Of a stretch of DNA of 64,000 nucleotides, positions 1-8,354 are shown piece by piece. This DNA comes from JASGCP01 sp965263285 (GTDB lineage Bacteria; Bacteroidota; Bacteroidia; Chitinophagales; Chitinophagaceae), in assembly GCA_965263285.1 (NCBI GenBank), contig CBDHHD010000016.1, positions 1,302,001-1,366,000 on the forward strand. The letters run 5' to 3'. Below the pieces are notes generated by a model. The model was not told the origin of the DNA. It worked only from the letters and a program-made list of their open reading frames with translations, and did no database searches. The position numbers and the translations under genes are program-made. Position 1 is the first letter of the stretch. Every line of letters begins with the position of its first letter.

Positions 1-237
1 ACTTTATACCTTATTTTTTATTGCTACTGCAAAATTTGGGTTAAAGTTAAGCAAAAAATATCTACTTCTTTTAGGAGTCAATTAGGGGCTGATATTTATT
101 TAGCTATAGAAAGTTTTTTGTCAACTTTGCAAAATCATGATATTAATTGTTATGAAGAACTAAAAAAGGTATTTAGTCAAAAAGAGTATTGTTGGACTTG
201 TTAATATCTCTTCATAACTTAGCACCTAAATAGTTAC
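1..237 (+). mobile_element. IS66-family 3' remnant with terminal inverted repeat
   Basis: From about position 40 to 204 the plus strand encodes the last ~55 residues of an IS66 transposase (KVKQKISTSFRSQLGADIY onward), ending at TAA 202-204. It is nearly identical to the end of the IS66 at 813-5231 but lies on the opposite strand. The 18-bp IS66 end TAGCACCTAAATAGTTAC follows at 220-237. Upstream similarity fades near position 30-40, so the copy is truncated. Around the frameshift of the other copy this one keeps the frame (VFSQKEYCWTC), so its 3' end is the better preserved. Confidence 0.85.
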
Positions 238-248
238 CTTTCTTTTAT

Positions 249-254
249 ATCAAG
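249..254. repeat. ATCAAG loop of a small hairpin near the IS66 end
   Basis: A hairpin with arms CTTTTAT/ACAAAAG encloses the loop ATCAAG. The same arms enclose the reverse-complement loop CTTGAT at 18327-18332 and 48496-48501. This is one of the loop-flip examples discussed in the findings. Confidence 0.55.
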
Positions 255-345
255 ACAAAAGAAAGAAAAAGATATAAAAAATAAAATATTAACCTATACT
301 TGAGTAGTTACGAAAAAAGTAGATTTTAATAATTACTATATTATG

Positions 346-432
346 CGGAGAGAGAGGGATTCGAACCCCCGGTCCGCTCTCACGGACGCCTGTTTTCAAG
401 ACAGGTGCAATTAACCGCTCTGCCATCTCTCC
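346..432 (-). tRNA. tRNA-Ser (anticodon UGA)
   Basis: The minus strand folds into a class II tRNA. The acceptor stem is GGAGAGA pairing with TCTCTCC plus discriminator G. The anticodon stem CCTGT/ACAGG encloses loop CTTGAAA, giving anticodon UGA. A long variable arm (CGTCCGTGAGAGCGGAC) and the GGTTCGAATCC T-loop follow. The length is 87 nt. The 3' CCA is not encoded (the next bases are ATA), so it must be added after transcription. The long variable arm and anticodon make serine the clear identity. It sits between two inversely oriented IS66 ends. Confidence 0.96.
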
Positions 433-609
433 AAATGCAAAATAAATGTACTTTGAGTAATATTCCAAAAGTTTTAATTAGGTTTTTTTGTTATAGAATC
501 TCGTTGATGGCATTTTATTATACTAAAAAGGAGTTAGACAACTAACTATTTGTAGTATATTGACTTATTTAGATAAAGCAATTTATTTAGTTGAGTACAT
601 TAGTTATTT

Positions 610-680
610 GTTATGTTTCACGCCATTCTTGACGAAAATTAACAGATTACACATGTAAATTTAGGAGTTTATTTTTATGA
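610..680 (-). repeat. Degenerate IS481 end
   Basis: GTTATGTTTCACGCC at 611 followed by GACGAAAATTAACAG and TTTAGGAGTTTATTTTTA is a decayed version of the IS481 left end (TGTCATGTTTCACAACG then GATGAAAATTGACTG) seen intact at 9772, 28316 and 41760. The rest of 433-812 shows no gene. Confidence 0.6.
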
Positions 681-832
681 CATGAGTTGTTCCTCCTTTA
701 ATGAAGTATTTCTAAGATTCAAATAACAAATGCAACAAAAAAATGTATTTATTATTTGAATCTTACTTTTCTTTGTTTTGATACGAAATAAATAACAAAG
801 ATATAAAAAATGGTAACTATTTAGGTGCTAAG

Positions 833-1458
833 TTATGAAGAGATATTAACAAGTCCAACAATACTCTTTTTGACTAAAAATACCTTTTTTAGTTTTTCAT
901 AACAATTAATACCATGCTTTTGCAAAGTTGACAAAAAACTTTCTATAGCTAAATAAATATCAGCCCCTAATTGACTCCTAAAAGAAGTAGATATTTTTTG
1001 CTTAACTTTAATTTTTCGCAAATCCCTCTCAGCTTGATTATTAGTAAAGGGCACGACTTTTACTGACACAAAGAGTAAAATACTTTCTTTGTGCCTTTGC
1101 ATTCTTTCTAATAAATTTCGGGATTTAGTTTTTTTAGGTCGTCCGCGACAATTCGGAGATTTTACAGCTATAGGCTCTTCTATCTCTCCTCTTTGGCATA
1201 TTAAGTCGTATTGCTCTCCCCATTCTTTAGCTTCAGTCTTAGATAATATACTTGTCCCTTTTTCTGTCTTTTTGTATAAGTTCATTAATAAATTTTGCAT
1301 CTCTACTGCCCACAAACTATTATCTTCTTTTGCTTTTTCTAATTCTCTAAGTATATGTGCATTACAAATAACATGCTTACAATTTGATAAATCAAAATAA
1401 CTAACCCAACAATCATGCACTAAAAAACCTGTAATTTCTTTAAGAATGGATTGATCAC
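833..1458 (-). pseudogene. IS66 transposase, C-terminal half
   Basis: Encodes the DDE/C-terminal part of an IS66 transposase (LVHDCWVSYFDLSNCKHVICNAH, then NNQAERDLRKIKVKQKIS). The N-terminal half lies at 4295-5162 beyond the IS256 block. The two halves are out of frame with each other by one base after removing the insertion, and there are two extra T residues near the 3' end relative to the copy at 1-237, so the gene was damaged independently of the insertion. The apparent N-terminus of the frame running from 1549 is just translated IS256 end. Confidence 0.9.
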
Positions 1459-1494
1459 TTCTATGGGGGAGTATAAAAAAGATTGTGTAAATAG

Positions 1495-1560
1495 AAATAC
1501 TATTTTTGGGTTCACTTTGGTAGGGCTCCGCCCTCCCTTCGTTCCCCAAAAATAGTATTT
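1495..1560. repeat. IS256 leader hairpin, loop in flipped orientation
   Basis: Arms AAATACTATTTTTGGG (1495-1510) and CCCAAAAATAGTATTT (1545-1560) enclose a 34-nt loop starting TTCACTTTGGTAGGGC. In the inner IS256 (1891-1955) and in the remnant at 41978-42043 the same arms hold the exact reverse complement of this loop, while the flanks keep the same orientation. It lies in the leader before the transposase start. Confidence 0.93.
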
Positions 1561-1890
1561 CATTATTTTTTTTCCCTATTTTATTTACTTAAAAATTTAC
1601 ATATTATGCGAACAGAAAACAACAGCACAGAATCATCGAAAATTTCAAATGATTTCTTTAAAGATTGCAAAACATTATCAGATTTTGATAAGTTATTTGC
1701 TAACTTATTTAAACAAGGAGTTGAAGCTCTTTTACAGGGCGAACTAGATTACCATCTAGGATATAATAAAAATAAAAAACGACAAATAGAACAAAAAAAT
1801 AGTCGTAATGGTTATTATGACAAAACGGTTAAAACAGAAAATTTAGGCAATATACTTTTATCGGGAGTATAAAAAAGATTGTGTAAATAG

Positions 1891-1955
1891 AAATACTATT
1901 TTGGGGAACGAAGGGAGGGCGGAGCCCTACCAAAGTGAACCCAAAAATAGTATTT
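1891..1955. repeat. IS256 leader hairpin, reference loop orientation
   Basis: Arms at 1891-1905 (one T shorter than the outer copy) and 1940-1955 enclose a 34-nt loop GAACGAAGGGAGGGCGGAGC and onward, the reverse complement of the loop at 1511-1544. The strong GC hairpin sits between the left end and the transposase ATG at 2001 and could dampen translation from outside transcripts. Confidence 0.9.
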
Positions 1956-2000
1956 CATTATTTTTTTTCCCTATTTTATTTACTTAAAAATTTACATATT

Positions 2001-3236
2001 ATGCGAACAGAAAACAACAGCACAGAATCATCGAAAATTTCAAATGATTTCTTTAAAGATTGCAAAACATTATCAGATTTTGATAAGTTATTTGCTAACT
2101 TATTTAAACAAGGAGTTGAAGCTCTTTTACAGGGCGAACTAGATTACCATCTAGGATATAATAAAAATAAAAAACGACAAATAGAACAAAAAAATAGTCG
2201 TAATGGTTATTATGACAAAACGGTTAAAACAGAAAATTTAGGCAATATACTTTTATCTATTCCCAGAGATAGAAATGCATCTTTTGAACCTCAAATTATT
2301 CCAAAAGGGCAACGCATGTCTAACCGTATTGAAGATCTTGTGGTATCCATGTATGGCAAGGGACTTACAACAAGTGATATTAGCGAGTTAATAAAAGATT
2401 CTTATGGGGTAGAATTGAGTGGAACAACCATATCAAATATTACAAATAGAGTATTAGAAAGTATAAAAGAATGGCAAAATAGACCGCTAGACCCTATTTA
2501 TATGGTTTTTTGGATGGATGGCATTAGATTAAGAATTCGTCAAGATGGACAATATAGTCATCAGTGCGCCTATATTATTATTGGCTTAAAAACAGACGGA
2601 ACAAAAGAAGTATTAGGAATTTGGATAAGCGAAACCGAATCAGCCAGCTTTTGGCTAAAGGTGCTTACAGACCTAAAAGCAAGAGGTGTACAAGATGTAT
2701 GCATAAGTTGCTCTGATAACTTAACTGGCCTTACAGAAGCTATACAAACAGTATTCCCTAAGGTTTTAACTCAACTTTGTATTGTACATCAAATTAGAAA
2801 TTCTTGCAAACATGTATCCTATAAAGACAGAAAAGAATTTTGTAAGGAGCTTAAAAATATATATGGCGCTGTGAATAAAGACATGGCGGCACAAGCATTG
2901 GATAATTTTGAAAAAAAATGGAACCTAAAATATGAATACGCTATTAAATCATGGAAAGAAAATTGGGAGCATTTAACAAGATATTTCAATTTGCCTTTAG
3001 AAATTAGAAAAGTTATTTATACAACAAATACGATAGAAAATATGAACAGAGGTATCCGAAAATATACAAAAACAAAAATACAATTTGTAGATAAACAATC
3101 AGCTACAAAGGCTATTTTTTTAGCTATTCAAAATATAGAAAAAAGCTGGCAAAAACCAATTCAAAATTGGGGTTATATTTTACACCAATTTATTATTATC
3201 TTTGCCGAAAGATTGACAAAGTTCTTAGACAATTAA
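2001..3236 (+). CDS. IS256-family (Mutator-type) transposase
   Basis: Catalyses cut-and-copy movement of the inner IS256. The 411-residue product has the family layout: N-terminal region, then the DDE catalytic fold with WMDGIRLRI (first Asp), ISCSDNLTGL (second Asp), QLCIVHQIRN and TTNTIENMNRGIRKYTK (Glu). Length matches the usual ~400 residues. The start is placed at ATG 2001 (MRTENNSTESS), matching the outer copy at 1606; an in-frame upstream ATG at 1935 lies in the hairpin and is unlikely. Apparently functional. Confidence 0.92.
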   Translation: MRTENNSTESSKISNDFFKDCKTLSDFDKLFANLFKQGVEALLQGELDYHLGYNKNKKRQIEQKNSRNGYYDKTVKTENLGNILLSIPRDRNASFEPQIIPKGQRMSNRIEDLVVSMYGKGLTTSDISELIKDSYGVELSGTTISNITNRVLESIKEWQNRPLDPIYMVFWMDGIRLRIRQDGQYSHQCAYIIIGLKTDGTKEVLGIWISETESASFWLKVLTDLKARGVQDVCISCSDNLTGLTEAIQTVFPKVLTQLCIVHQIRNSCKHVSYKDRKEFCKELKNIYGAVNKDMAAQALDNFEKKWNLKYEYAIKSWKENWEHLTRYFNLPLEIRKVIYTTNTIENMNRGIRKYTKTKIQFVDKQSATKAIFLAIQNIEKSWQKPIQNWGYILHQFIIIFAERLTKFLDN

Positions 3237-4294
3237 AAACCAACTTACACAATCTTTTTTATGGTCTCCTTTTACTATTCCCAGAGATAGAAATGCATCT
3301 TTTGAACCTCAAATTATTCCAAAAGGGCAACGCATGTCTAACCGTATTGAAGATCTTGTGGTATCCATGTATGGCAAGGGACTTACAACAAGTGATATTA
3401 GCGAGTTAATAAAAGATTCTTATGGGGTAGAATTGAGTGGAACAACCATATCAAATATTACAAATAGAGTATTAGAAAGTATAAAAGAATGGCAAAATAG
3501 ACCGCTAGACCCTATTTATATGGTTTTTTGGATGGATGGCATTAGATTAAGAATTCGTCAAGATGGACAATATAGTCATCAGTGCGCCTATATTATTATT
3601 GGCTTAAAAACAGACGGAACAAAAGAAGTATTAGGCATTTGGATAAGCGAAACCGAATCAGCCAGCTTTTGGCTAAAGGTGCTTACAGACCTAAAAGCAA
3701 GAGGTGTACAAGATGTATGCATAAGTTGCTCTGATAACTTAACTGGCCTTACAGAAGCTATACAAACAGTATTCCCTAAGGTTTTAACTCAACTTTGTAT
3801 TGTACATCAAATTAGAAATTCTTGCAAACATGTATCCTATAAAGACAGAAAAGAATTTTGTAAGGAGCTTAAAAATATATATGGCGCTGTGAGTAAAGAC
3901 ATGGCGACACAAGCATTGGATAATTTTGAAAAAAAATGGAACCTAAAATATGAATACGCTATTAAATCATGGAAAGAAAATTGGGAGCATTTAACAAGAT
4001 ATTTCAATTTACCTTTAGAAATTAGAAAAGTTATTTATACAACAAATACGATAGAAAATATGAACAGAGGTATCCGAAAATATACAAAAACAAAAATACA
4101 ATTTGTAGATAAACAATCAGCTACAAAGGCTATTTTTTTAGCTATTCAAAATATAGAAAAAAGCTGGCAAAAACCAATTCAAAATTGGGGTTATATTTTA
4201 CACCAATTTATTATTATCTTTGCCGAAAGATTGACAAAGTTCTTAGACAATTAAAAACCAACTTACACAATCTTTTTTATGGTCTCTTCTATGG

Positions 4295-5162
4295 CTTCCT
4301 TGCCTCGCTTTTTGTGAGCAAACATATATGTGAATTTCTCGTTACTCACCACATGAACCCAAGCATTTGTTTTATTTACTCTTATAGATGTTTCATCCGC
4401 ATGTACCACGGATGAGGTTATTGTTTTCTCTTTAATAACTTCTAAACTTTTTTGTATATTACTATAACACTCTTTGGTAGCTTTAATAATCGTGCTCTCA
4501 TTAATATCACAAAAAAATAAATCTCCTAACAGACTTTTGATTTGCTTTAATGGCATTCTATGTTTTACACTTAATGAGGTTATTAATGCACGAATAGACA
4601 TACCATATTGTAATTGTGATTCAACACCAGTTGGATATTTGCCCCATTCTTGATTGCCACACTGACATTTTACTTTACCTGTTCTATACTCATACACTTC
4701 CAATTTTATTTCTTTAGGCAAATCATATACTTGGCGCCTTTCCCTATATTCAATAACTTCCTCTCCTAATAAACTTTTCCCACAACAAGAACAAATCTCA
4801 GGCAAAATGAACTCCTGATAATCAGGAGAAGAACTAAATTCTAAACTCTTGCCCTTATGACCAATTTGACCGCCTTGTAGTTTCTTATCTAATTCATTCA
4901 CACTATTTGATCTTTTTATGATTTTATTAAAACTATCCATAGAGGGTGGCTTATGGCTATTTCTACTATTTGTATTTAATTTACTTTTTAATTGTTTTAT
5001 CTCCTCACGAAGTTTGTTATTCTCATTTAAAACTAAATTATGTTCTTTCGTAAGAAGAATGTGTTTATTTTCAAGTACTTTATATTTATTTTCAAGTGTA
5101 GAAAATAATAGCTTTAACTCACTCAGCTCCTTAACCAAAAAGTCAACATTTGTTGTGTCCAA
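4295..5162 (-). pseudogene. IS66 transposase, N-terminal half
   Basis: Starts at a TTG codon (5160-5162). It shows a coiled-coil N-terminus (heptad-like run around residues 10-60), the basic NSRNSHKPPSMD segment, a zinc-binding part (EICSCCGK, KCQCGNQEWG) and the first catalytic Asp in VVHADETSIRVN. The frame runs into IS256 sequence at 4294. Its continuation is at 833-1458 in another frame, so this is a broken gene. Confidence 0.9.
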
Positions 5163-5315
5163 TTTGTATTTCTATAAATAAGTAATCATGCAAAAATAAA
5201 TAAAATATTAATATAGCACCTAAATAGTTACAAAAAATGAATATTAACTTATACCTGAGTACACACAGAATATTTTTTCTAAAGTACCACCATTCATCTA
5301 AATATCTATCCTACA

Positions 5316-5900
5316 TTACATGCTTAAAAAGTTCTTTAATATAATTGTACCTACTTCTCCACTTTTTTCTGGGTGAAATTGTACGCCATAAAAATTATTG
5401 TATTGCACAGCAGCGCTAAATGAAACGCCATATAAAGCACTAGCAATGGTGTAAGATACTTGAGGAATATAATAGCTATGTACAAAATAACAATAGGACT
5501 GTTGGGGCAAGTGATGAAATAGAGGTGTGCTGTAATCTTGTAATACATTCCAGCCTACTTGTGGTACTTTTAAATGTGTAGTGTTAAATTTTTGAACTCT
5601 ATAGGGAATTACTTGCAAGCATGACACTTGGTTTTCTTCAGTATATGTCCCTAACAATTGCATACCTAAACAAATACCTAGTACAGGTTTTTTAATGGAA
5701 GGAATGATAGTGTCTAATTGTATTTTTTTTAAATAACTCATAGCGGTGCTTGCTTCTCCCACACCGGGGAATATAACTTTATCTGCTGTTAAAATTGTTT
5801 CTGCATCATCCGATATGATAGGATCAATTCCCAATCTTTGAAGTGCAAAACATAGCGATTGTGTATTTCCTGCATTATATTTAATAATCACTAATTTCAT
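5316..5900 (-). CDS. hisH: Imidazole glycerol phosphate synthase, glutaminase subunit
   Basis: HisH releases ammonia from glutamine for HisF in histidine synthesis. The 194-residue product is of normal length, a class I amidotransferase with nucleophile Cys in GICLGMQLLG, and His and Glu in GVQFHPEKSGE, plus the oxyanion-region PGVGEASTAM. No other his gene is in this window, so its partner HisF must lie elsewhere or be lost. It is last in a minus-strand run after the GlcD-like gene (29-nt gap) and ends close to the IS66 target site. The catalytic triad is intact, so activity is plausible. Confidence 0.93.
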   Translation of the reverse strand: MKLVIIKYNAGNTQSLCFALQRLGIDPIISDDAETILTADKVIFPGVGEASTAMSYLKKIQLDTIIPSIKKPVLGICLGMQLLGTYTEENQVSCLQVIPYRVQKFNTTHLKVPQVGWNVLQDYSTPLFHHLPQQSYCYFVHSYYIPQVSYTIASALYGVSFSAAVQYNNFYGVQFHPEKSGEVGTIILKNFLSM

Positions 5901-5929
5901 TATAGCGAATATAAAGTAATAGAATCGAA

Positions 5930-7345
5930 TTATTTTTTTTCTTGAAAAGGGAGTATTTTACCTGGATTAAGAATATGGAGGGGGTCAAAGAGGTCTTTAA
6001 TAGATTGCATTATTTGAATAGAAGTAGGATTAAACATAATATTCATATAATCTTTTTGAATTAAACCAATACCATGTTCAGCGCTAATGGTGCCTCCTAA
6101 TGAGTGAATATAAGTAAATAACTCACGCATAATTGTTTTAATAGTATTGTTTTCATAAGTATGTGGCATTCCTTCTTTTTTGATACGCACATGAAGGTTT
6201 CCATCTCCCGCATGTCCATAAGCTACTGCTTTAAAGTCATATTTTAAAGCAAGTTCTTTTACTTTTCTAACTAATGAGGGGAGTTCATATCTGGGGACGA
6301 CGGTGTCTTCTTCAATGGTATACCCATTTGTTCTTAAGATTTCAGCCGTACGCCTTCGCATTTTCCATAGCTCTTCTTTTTGGGCTGCTGTATCGGCAAA
6401 TAAGGCATCTTCTGAATCAAACGACTGAGCTATTTCTACAATACTTTCTATTTCTTTATACAAAATATCTAAGTGATTCCCGTCTACTTCAATTAATAAA
6501 TGAGCTTCAATATGATCGGGTAGAGGGATGGTTTTATTTTCAAGTTGTTTACTAACAATTTTTAAAGCATCAATATGCATAATTTCACAGGCACTAGGGG
6601 TAAAGCCCGCTTTAAAAATTGCAGACACTGTTTCACAGGCTTTTTCTAAAGATCTATATGGAATAAGTGTTAATAAATCATGTGCAGGTAAAGGAATAAG
6701 GCGAAGCACTGCTTTGGTAACTATTCCTAGTGTTCCTTCACTTCCTACCATGAGTTGAGTAAGGTGATAGCCTGTAGAATTTTTTAATGTGTTGGCGCCT
6801 GTCCATATAATATCACCTGTAGGAAGTACTACTTCTAAGTTTAATACATAGTCTTTTACAACTCCATATTTAACTGCTTTAGGTCCCCCACTGTTTTCTG
6901 CAATATTTCCACCAATAAAGCAAGAGCCCTTACTAGCGGGATCGGGAGGATAAAACATTTTTTTTTCTTTTACAGCATTCATTAAAACTTCGGTAATTAC
7001 CCCTGTTTCTGTAGTAACTTGAAGATTTTTTTCATCAATATGAATGATTTTGTCAAATCGTTCCATGCTGAGTAATACTCCGCCATGTAGAGGTAAGGCA
7101 CCACCACTTAAGCCTGTTCCTCCTCCTCGTGGTGTAATAGGTATTTTTTCTTTATTAGCCCATTTTAGAATAGATGCAATCTCTTCAGGTGTTATAGGCT
7201 TTACAATTACTTCTGGAGAAAAAAATAAGTTTTCCGTTTCATCCTTCCCATACTGTTTTTTGGCATCATCAGTTACTAATACATAATTATTACCTACGAT
7301 GTGTTTTAATTGTTCAATATGAGTATGTGTAATATGCGAATACAT
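5930..7345 (-). CDS. FAD-linked oxidase, GlcD / D-lactate dehydrogenase type
   Basis: A 471-residue flavoprotein predicted to oxidise a 2-hydroxy acid such as glycolate or D-lactate. The FAD-binding (PCMH) domain is at about residues 40-185, with PRGGGTGLSGGA at 72-83 and GSEGTLGIVTKAVL later. The FAD-oxidase C-terminal domain fills about 225-465, with YGHAGDGNLHVRI and GGTISAEHGIGL, the usual His-rich catalytic motifs. No GlcE or GlcF partner is adjacent, so a single-subunit D-lactate or glycolate dehydrogenase is more likely than a GlcDEF complex; the substrate cannot be read from sequence. Only 15 nt separate it from ferritin upstream. Confidence 0.88.
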   Translation of the reverse strand: MYSHITHTHIEQLKHIVGNNYVLVTDDAKKQYGKDETENLFFSPEVIVKPITPEEIASILKWANKEKIPITPRGGGTGLSGGALPLHGGVLLSMERFDKIIHIDEKNLQVTTETGVITEVLMNAVKEKKMFYPPDPASKGSCFIGGNIAENSGGPKAVKYGVVKDYVLNLEVVLPTGDIIWTGANTLKNSTGYHLTQLMVGSEGTLGIVTKAVLRLIPLPAHDLLTLIPYRSLEKACETVSAIFKAGFTPSACEIMHIDALKIVSKQLENKTIPLPDHIEAHLLIEVDGNHLDILYKEIESIVEIAQSFDSEDALFADTAAQKEELWKMRRRTAEILRTNGYTIEEDTVVPRYELPSLVRKVKELALKYDFKAVAYGHAGDGNLHVRIKKEGMPHTYENNTIKTIMRELFTYIHSLGGTISAEHGIGLIQKDYMNIMFNPTSIQIMQSIKDLFDPLHILNPGKILPFQEKK

Positions 7346-7360
7346 AGAAAAAAATAGCTA

Positions 7361-7870
7361 TTATTTTTCTTTAGTATTTGTAAGTGATCTCTTTCCAAAT
7401 TCTTGATCAAGAATAAGTAAACCTTCTCCTTTACCCCCCACCATTTTAATTCTATTTAGACTTTTATTAGCAAGAGCTTCTTCTTCTACTTGCTCGTCTA
7501 CATACCATCGTAAAAAACTGTTAACAGCATGATCGTTTTCTTTAATAGCGATATCCATAAGGTGATTAATAGATTTTGTTACTGCTTCTTCATGTGCAAG
7601 TGCCTGTTCAAAAACTTCAATAGGAGACTTAAAATCTAATACAGGAGCTTCAATAGTTTTTAAAGTTATCTTGCCTAATTTATTTAAAATAAAATTATAG
7701 ATACGCATAGCATGTGTTCGTTCTTCACTTGATTGAACATGAAAATAGTTTGCTATTCCATCTAAGTCATGGTAATGAAAATACGAAGCCATTGCTAAAT
7801 AAGCATATTCGGCACAAAATTCGTTACTCATTTGGTTATTTAAACCTAATTCAATGTTTTTAGAAAGCAT
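7361..7870 (-). CDS. ftnA: Non-haem ferritin
   Basis: Iron-storage ferritin of 169 residues that oxidises Fe2+ and stores it in a 24-mer shell. The ferroxidase residues fall at the same numbers as in E. coli FtnA: Glu17, Glu50, His53, Glu94, Gln127 and Glu130 (in NEFCAEYAYLAM, SSEERTHAM, LAHEEAV and VDEQVEEE). It sits between rpmE2 (33-nt gap) and the GlcD-like gene (15 nt), probably cotranscribed. No haem-binding Met typical of bacterioferritin is evident. Confidence 0.95.
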   Translation of the reverse strand: MLSKNIELGLNNQMSNEFCAEYAYLAMASYFHYHDLDGIANYFHVQSSEERTHAMRIYNFILNKLGKITLKTIEAPVLDFKSPIEVFEQALAHEEAVTKSINHLMDIAIKENDHAVNSFLRWYVDEQVEEEALANKSLNRIKMVGGKGEGLLILDQEFGKRSLTNTKEK

Positions 7871-7903
7871 AAAAAATATTATTTTATAATGATAAATATT
7901 AAA

Positions 7904-8179
7904 TTATTTTACCTCTTTTACTTCTTTCGCTTTTTTGGATGCATATTTTTTGTTGAATTTATCAATTCTACCTGCGGTATCTAATAGCATTTTTTTACCA
8001 GTAAAAAAGGGATGCGACGCATTAGAAATCTCTAATTTAATAAGAGGGTATTCTTTTCCATCTTCCCATTGGATGGTTTCTTTAGAACTAGCGGTACTAC
8101 GACTTAAAAATGTGTATCCATTGCTTGTATCCTTAAATACAACAAATCGATATGATGTTGGGTGAATATCTTTTTTCAT
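7904..8179 (-). CDS. rpmE2: 50S ribosomal protein L31, type B
   Basis: A 91-residue ribosomal protein starting MKKDIHPTSYRFVVFKD. It lacks the Cys pairs of the zinc-binding form, so it is the zinc-independent type B paralogue, often used under zinc limitation. C-terminal ISNASHPFFTGKK and the Lys-rich tail fit the family. A -7 box lies at 8216-8223. It heads the likely run rpmE2-ftnA-GlcD-hisH. Confidence 0.96.
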   Translation of the reverse strand: MKKDIHPTSYRFVVFKDTSNGYTFLSRSTASSKETIQWEDGKEYPLIKLEISNASHPFFTGKKMLLDTAGRIDKFNKKYASKKAKEVKEVK

Positions 8180-8215
8180 AAAAATAATAGAGTATAAAAT
8201 TATAGTTTATAACTG

Positions 8216-8223
8216 CAAAAGTA
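8216..8223 (-). promoter_or_regulatory. -7 promoter box (TACTTTTG) for rpmE2
   Basis: The minus strand reads TACTTTTG, an exact match to the Bacteroidota TAnnTTTG -7 box, 37 nt before the rpmE2 ATG. No clear -33 box is claimed. Confidence 0.6.
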
Positions 8224-8354
8224 CATATTTGTTCTTAGTATTAAGTGGTTTTGTTGTGTTATTTTTTTTAATATTATAATGTTTTGATAATCAAATATTT
8301 AAAATATTTTTTACCAACAATTCATTCTTTTTATTATATTTGGTGAGTTTTACT

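Larger units (their letters stand above)
1863..3268 (+). mobile_element. Inner IS256-family element (complete, 1406 bp)
   Basis: Both ends are present (GGGAGTATAAAAAAG at 1863, counterpart ending GGTCTC at 3268), flanked by an 8-bp duplication with one lost base. The transposase frame is open and the element differs from the outer copy at only a few bases plus the flipped leader loop. It is the only IS in the window that looks fully intact. Confidence 0.93.
1606..4254 (+). pseudogene. Outer IS256 transposase, disrupted by the inner IS256
   Basis: The 5' part (1606-1862, MRTENNSTESSKISN to GNILLS) and the 3' part (about 3276-4254, IPRDRNASFEPQ to LTKFLDN) are the two halves of one IS256 transposase, nearly identical to the inner copy. 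The inner element entered at CTTTTATC (1855-1862); the second copy of that duplication has lost one base (CTTTTAC, 3269-3275). The catalytic half survives as an open frame from an internal ATG at 3334 but lacks the N-terminal DNA-binding part. Confidence 0.9.
1467..4286 (+). mobile_element. Outer IS256-family element, split by a second IS256
   Basis: Left end GGGAGTATAAAAAAGATTG at 1467; right end at 4286 is the inverted counterpart, sharing an 18-bp core ATAAAAAAGATTGTGTAA. The 8-bp duplication TTCTATGG flanks it at 1459-1466 and 4287-4294, inside the IS66 transposase. IS256 elements duplicate 8-9 bp. Its own sequence (1467-1862 plus 3276-4286) sums to 1407 bp, one more than the inner copy. 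Confidence 0.93.
813..5231 (-). mobile_element. IS66-family element, interrupted by nested IS256 copies
   Basis: Perfect 18-bp inverted ends GTAACTATTTAGGTGCTA (813-830) and its complement (5214-5231) bound the element. A perfect 8-bp target duplication AAAAAATG flanks it at 805-812 and 5232-5239. IS66 elements start with GTAA and duplicate 8 bp, so ends, duplication and transposase agree. Removing the nested IS256 block (1467-4286 plus one copy of its 8-bp duplication) leaves an element of about 1.6 kb with a single transposase frame, itself already broken. Confidence 0.95.

Noticed and set aside
346..432. Selenocysteine tRNA
   Set aside because: The anticodon loop CTTGAAA reads UGA, decoding UCA, and the acceptor stem has 7 pairs, so this is an ordinary serine tRNA.
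833..1549. A complete 238-residue gene at this place
   Set aside because: The first ~28 residues are translated IS256 end sequence. It is only the 3' half of a split IS66 transposase.
1495..1560. Flipped IS256 loop as a classical invertase-controlled phase switch
   Set aside because: No invertase or site-specific recombinase gene is in the window and the inverted repeats differ between the families, so a shared enzyme site is not supported.
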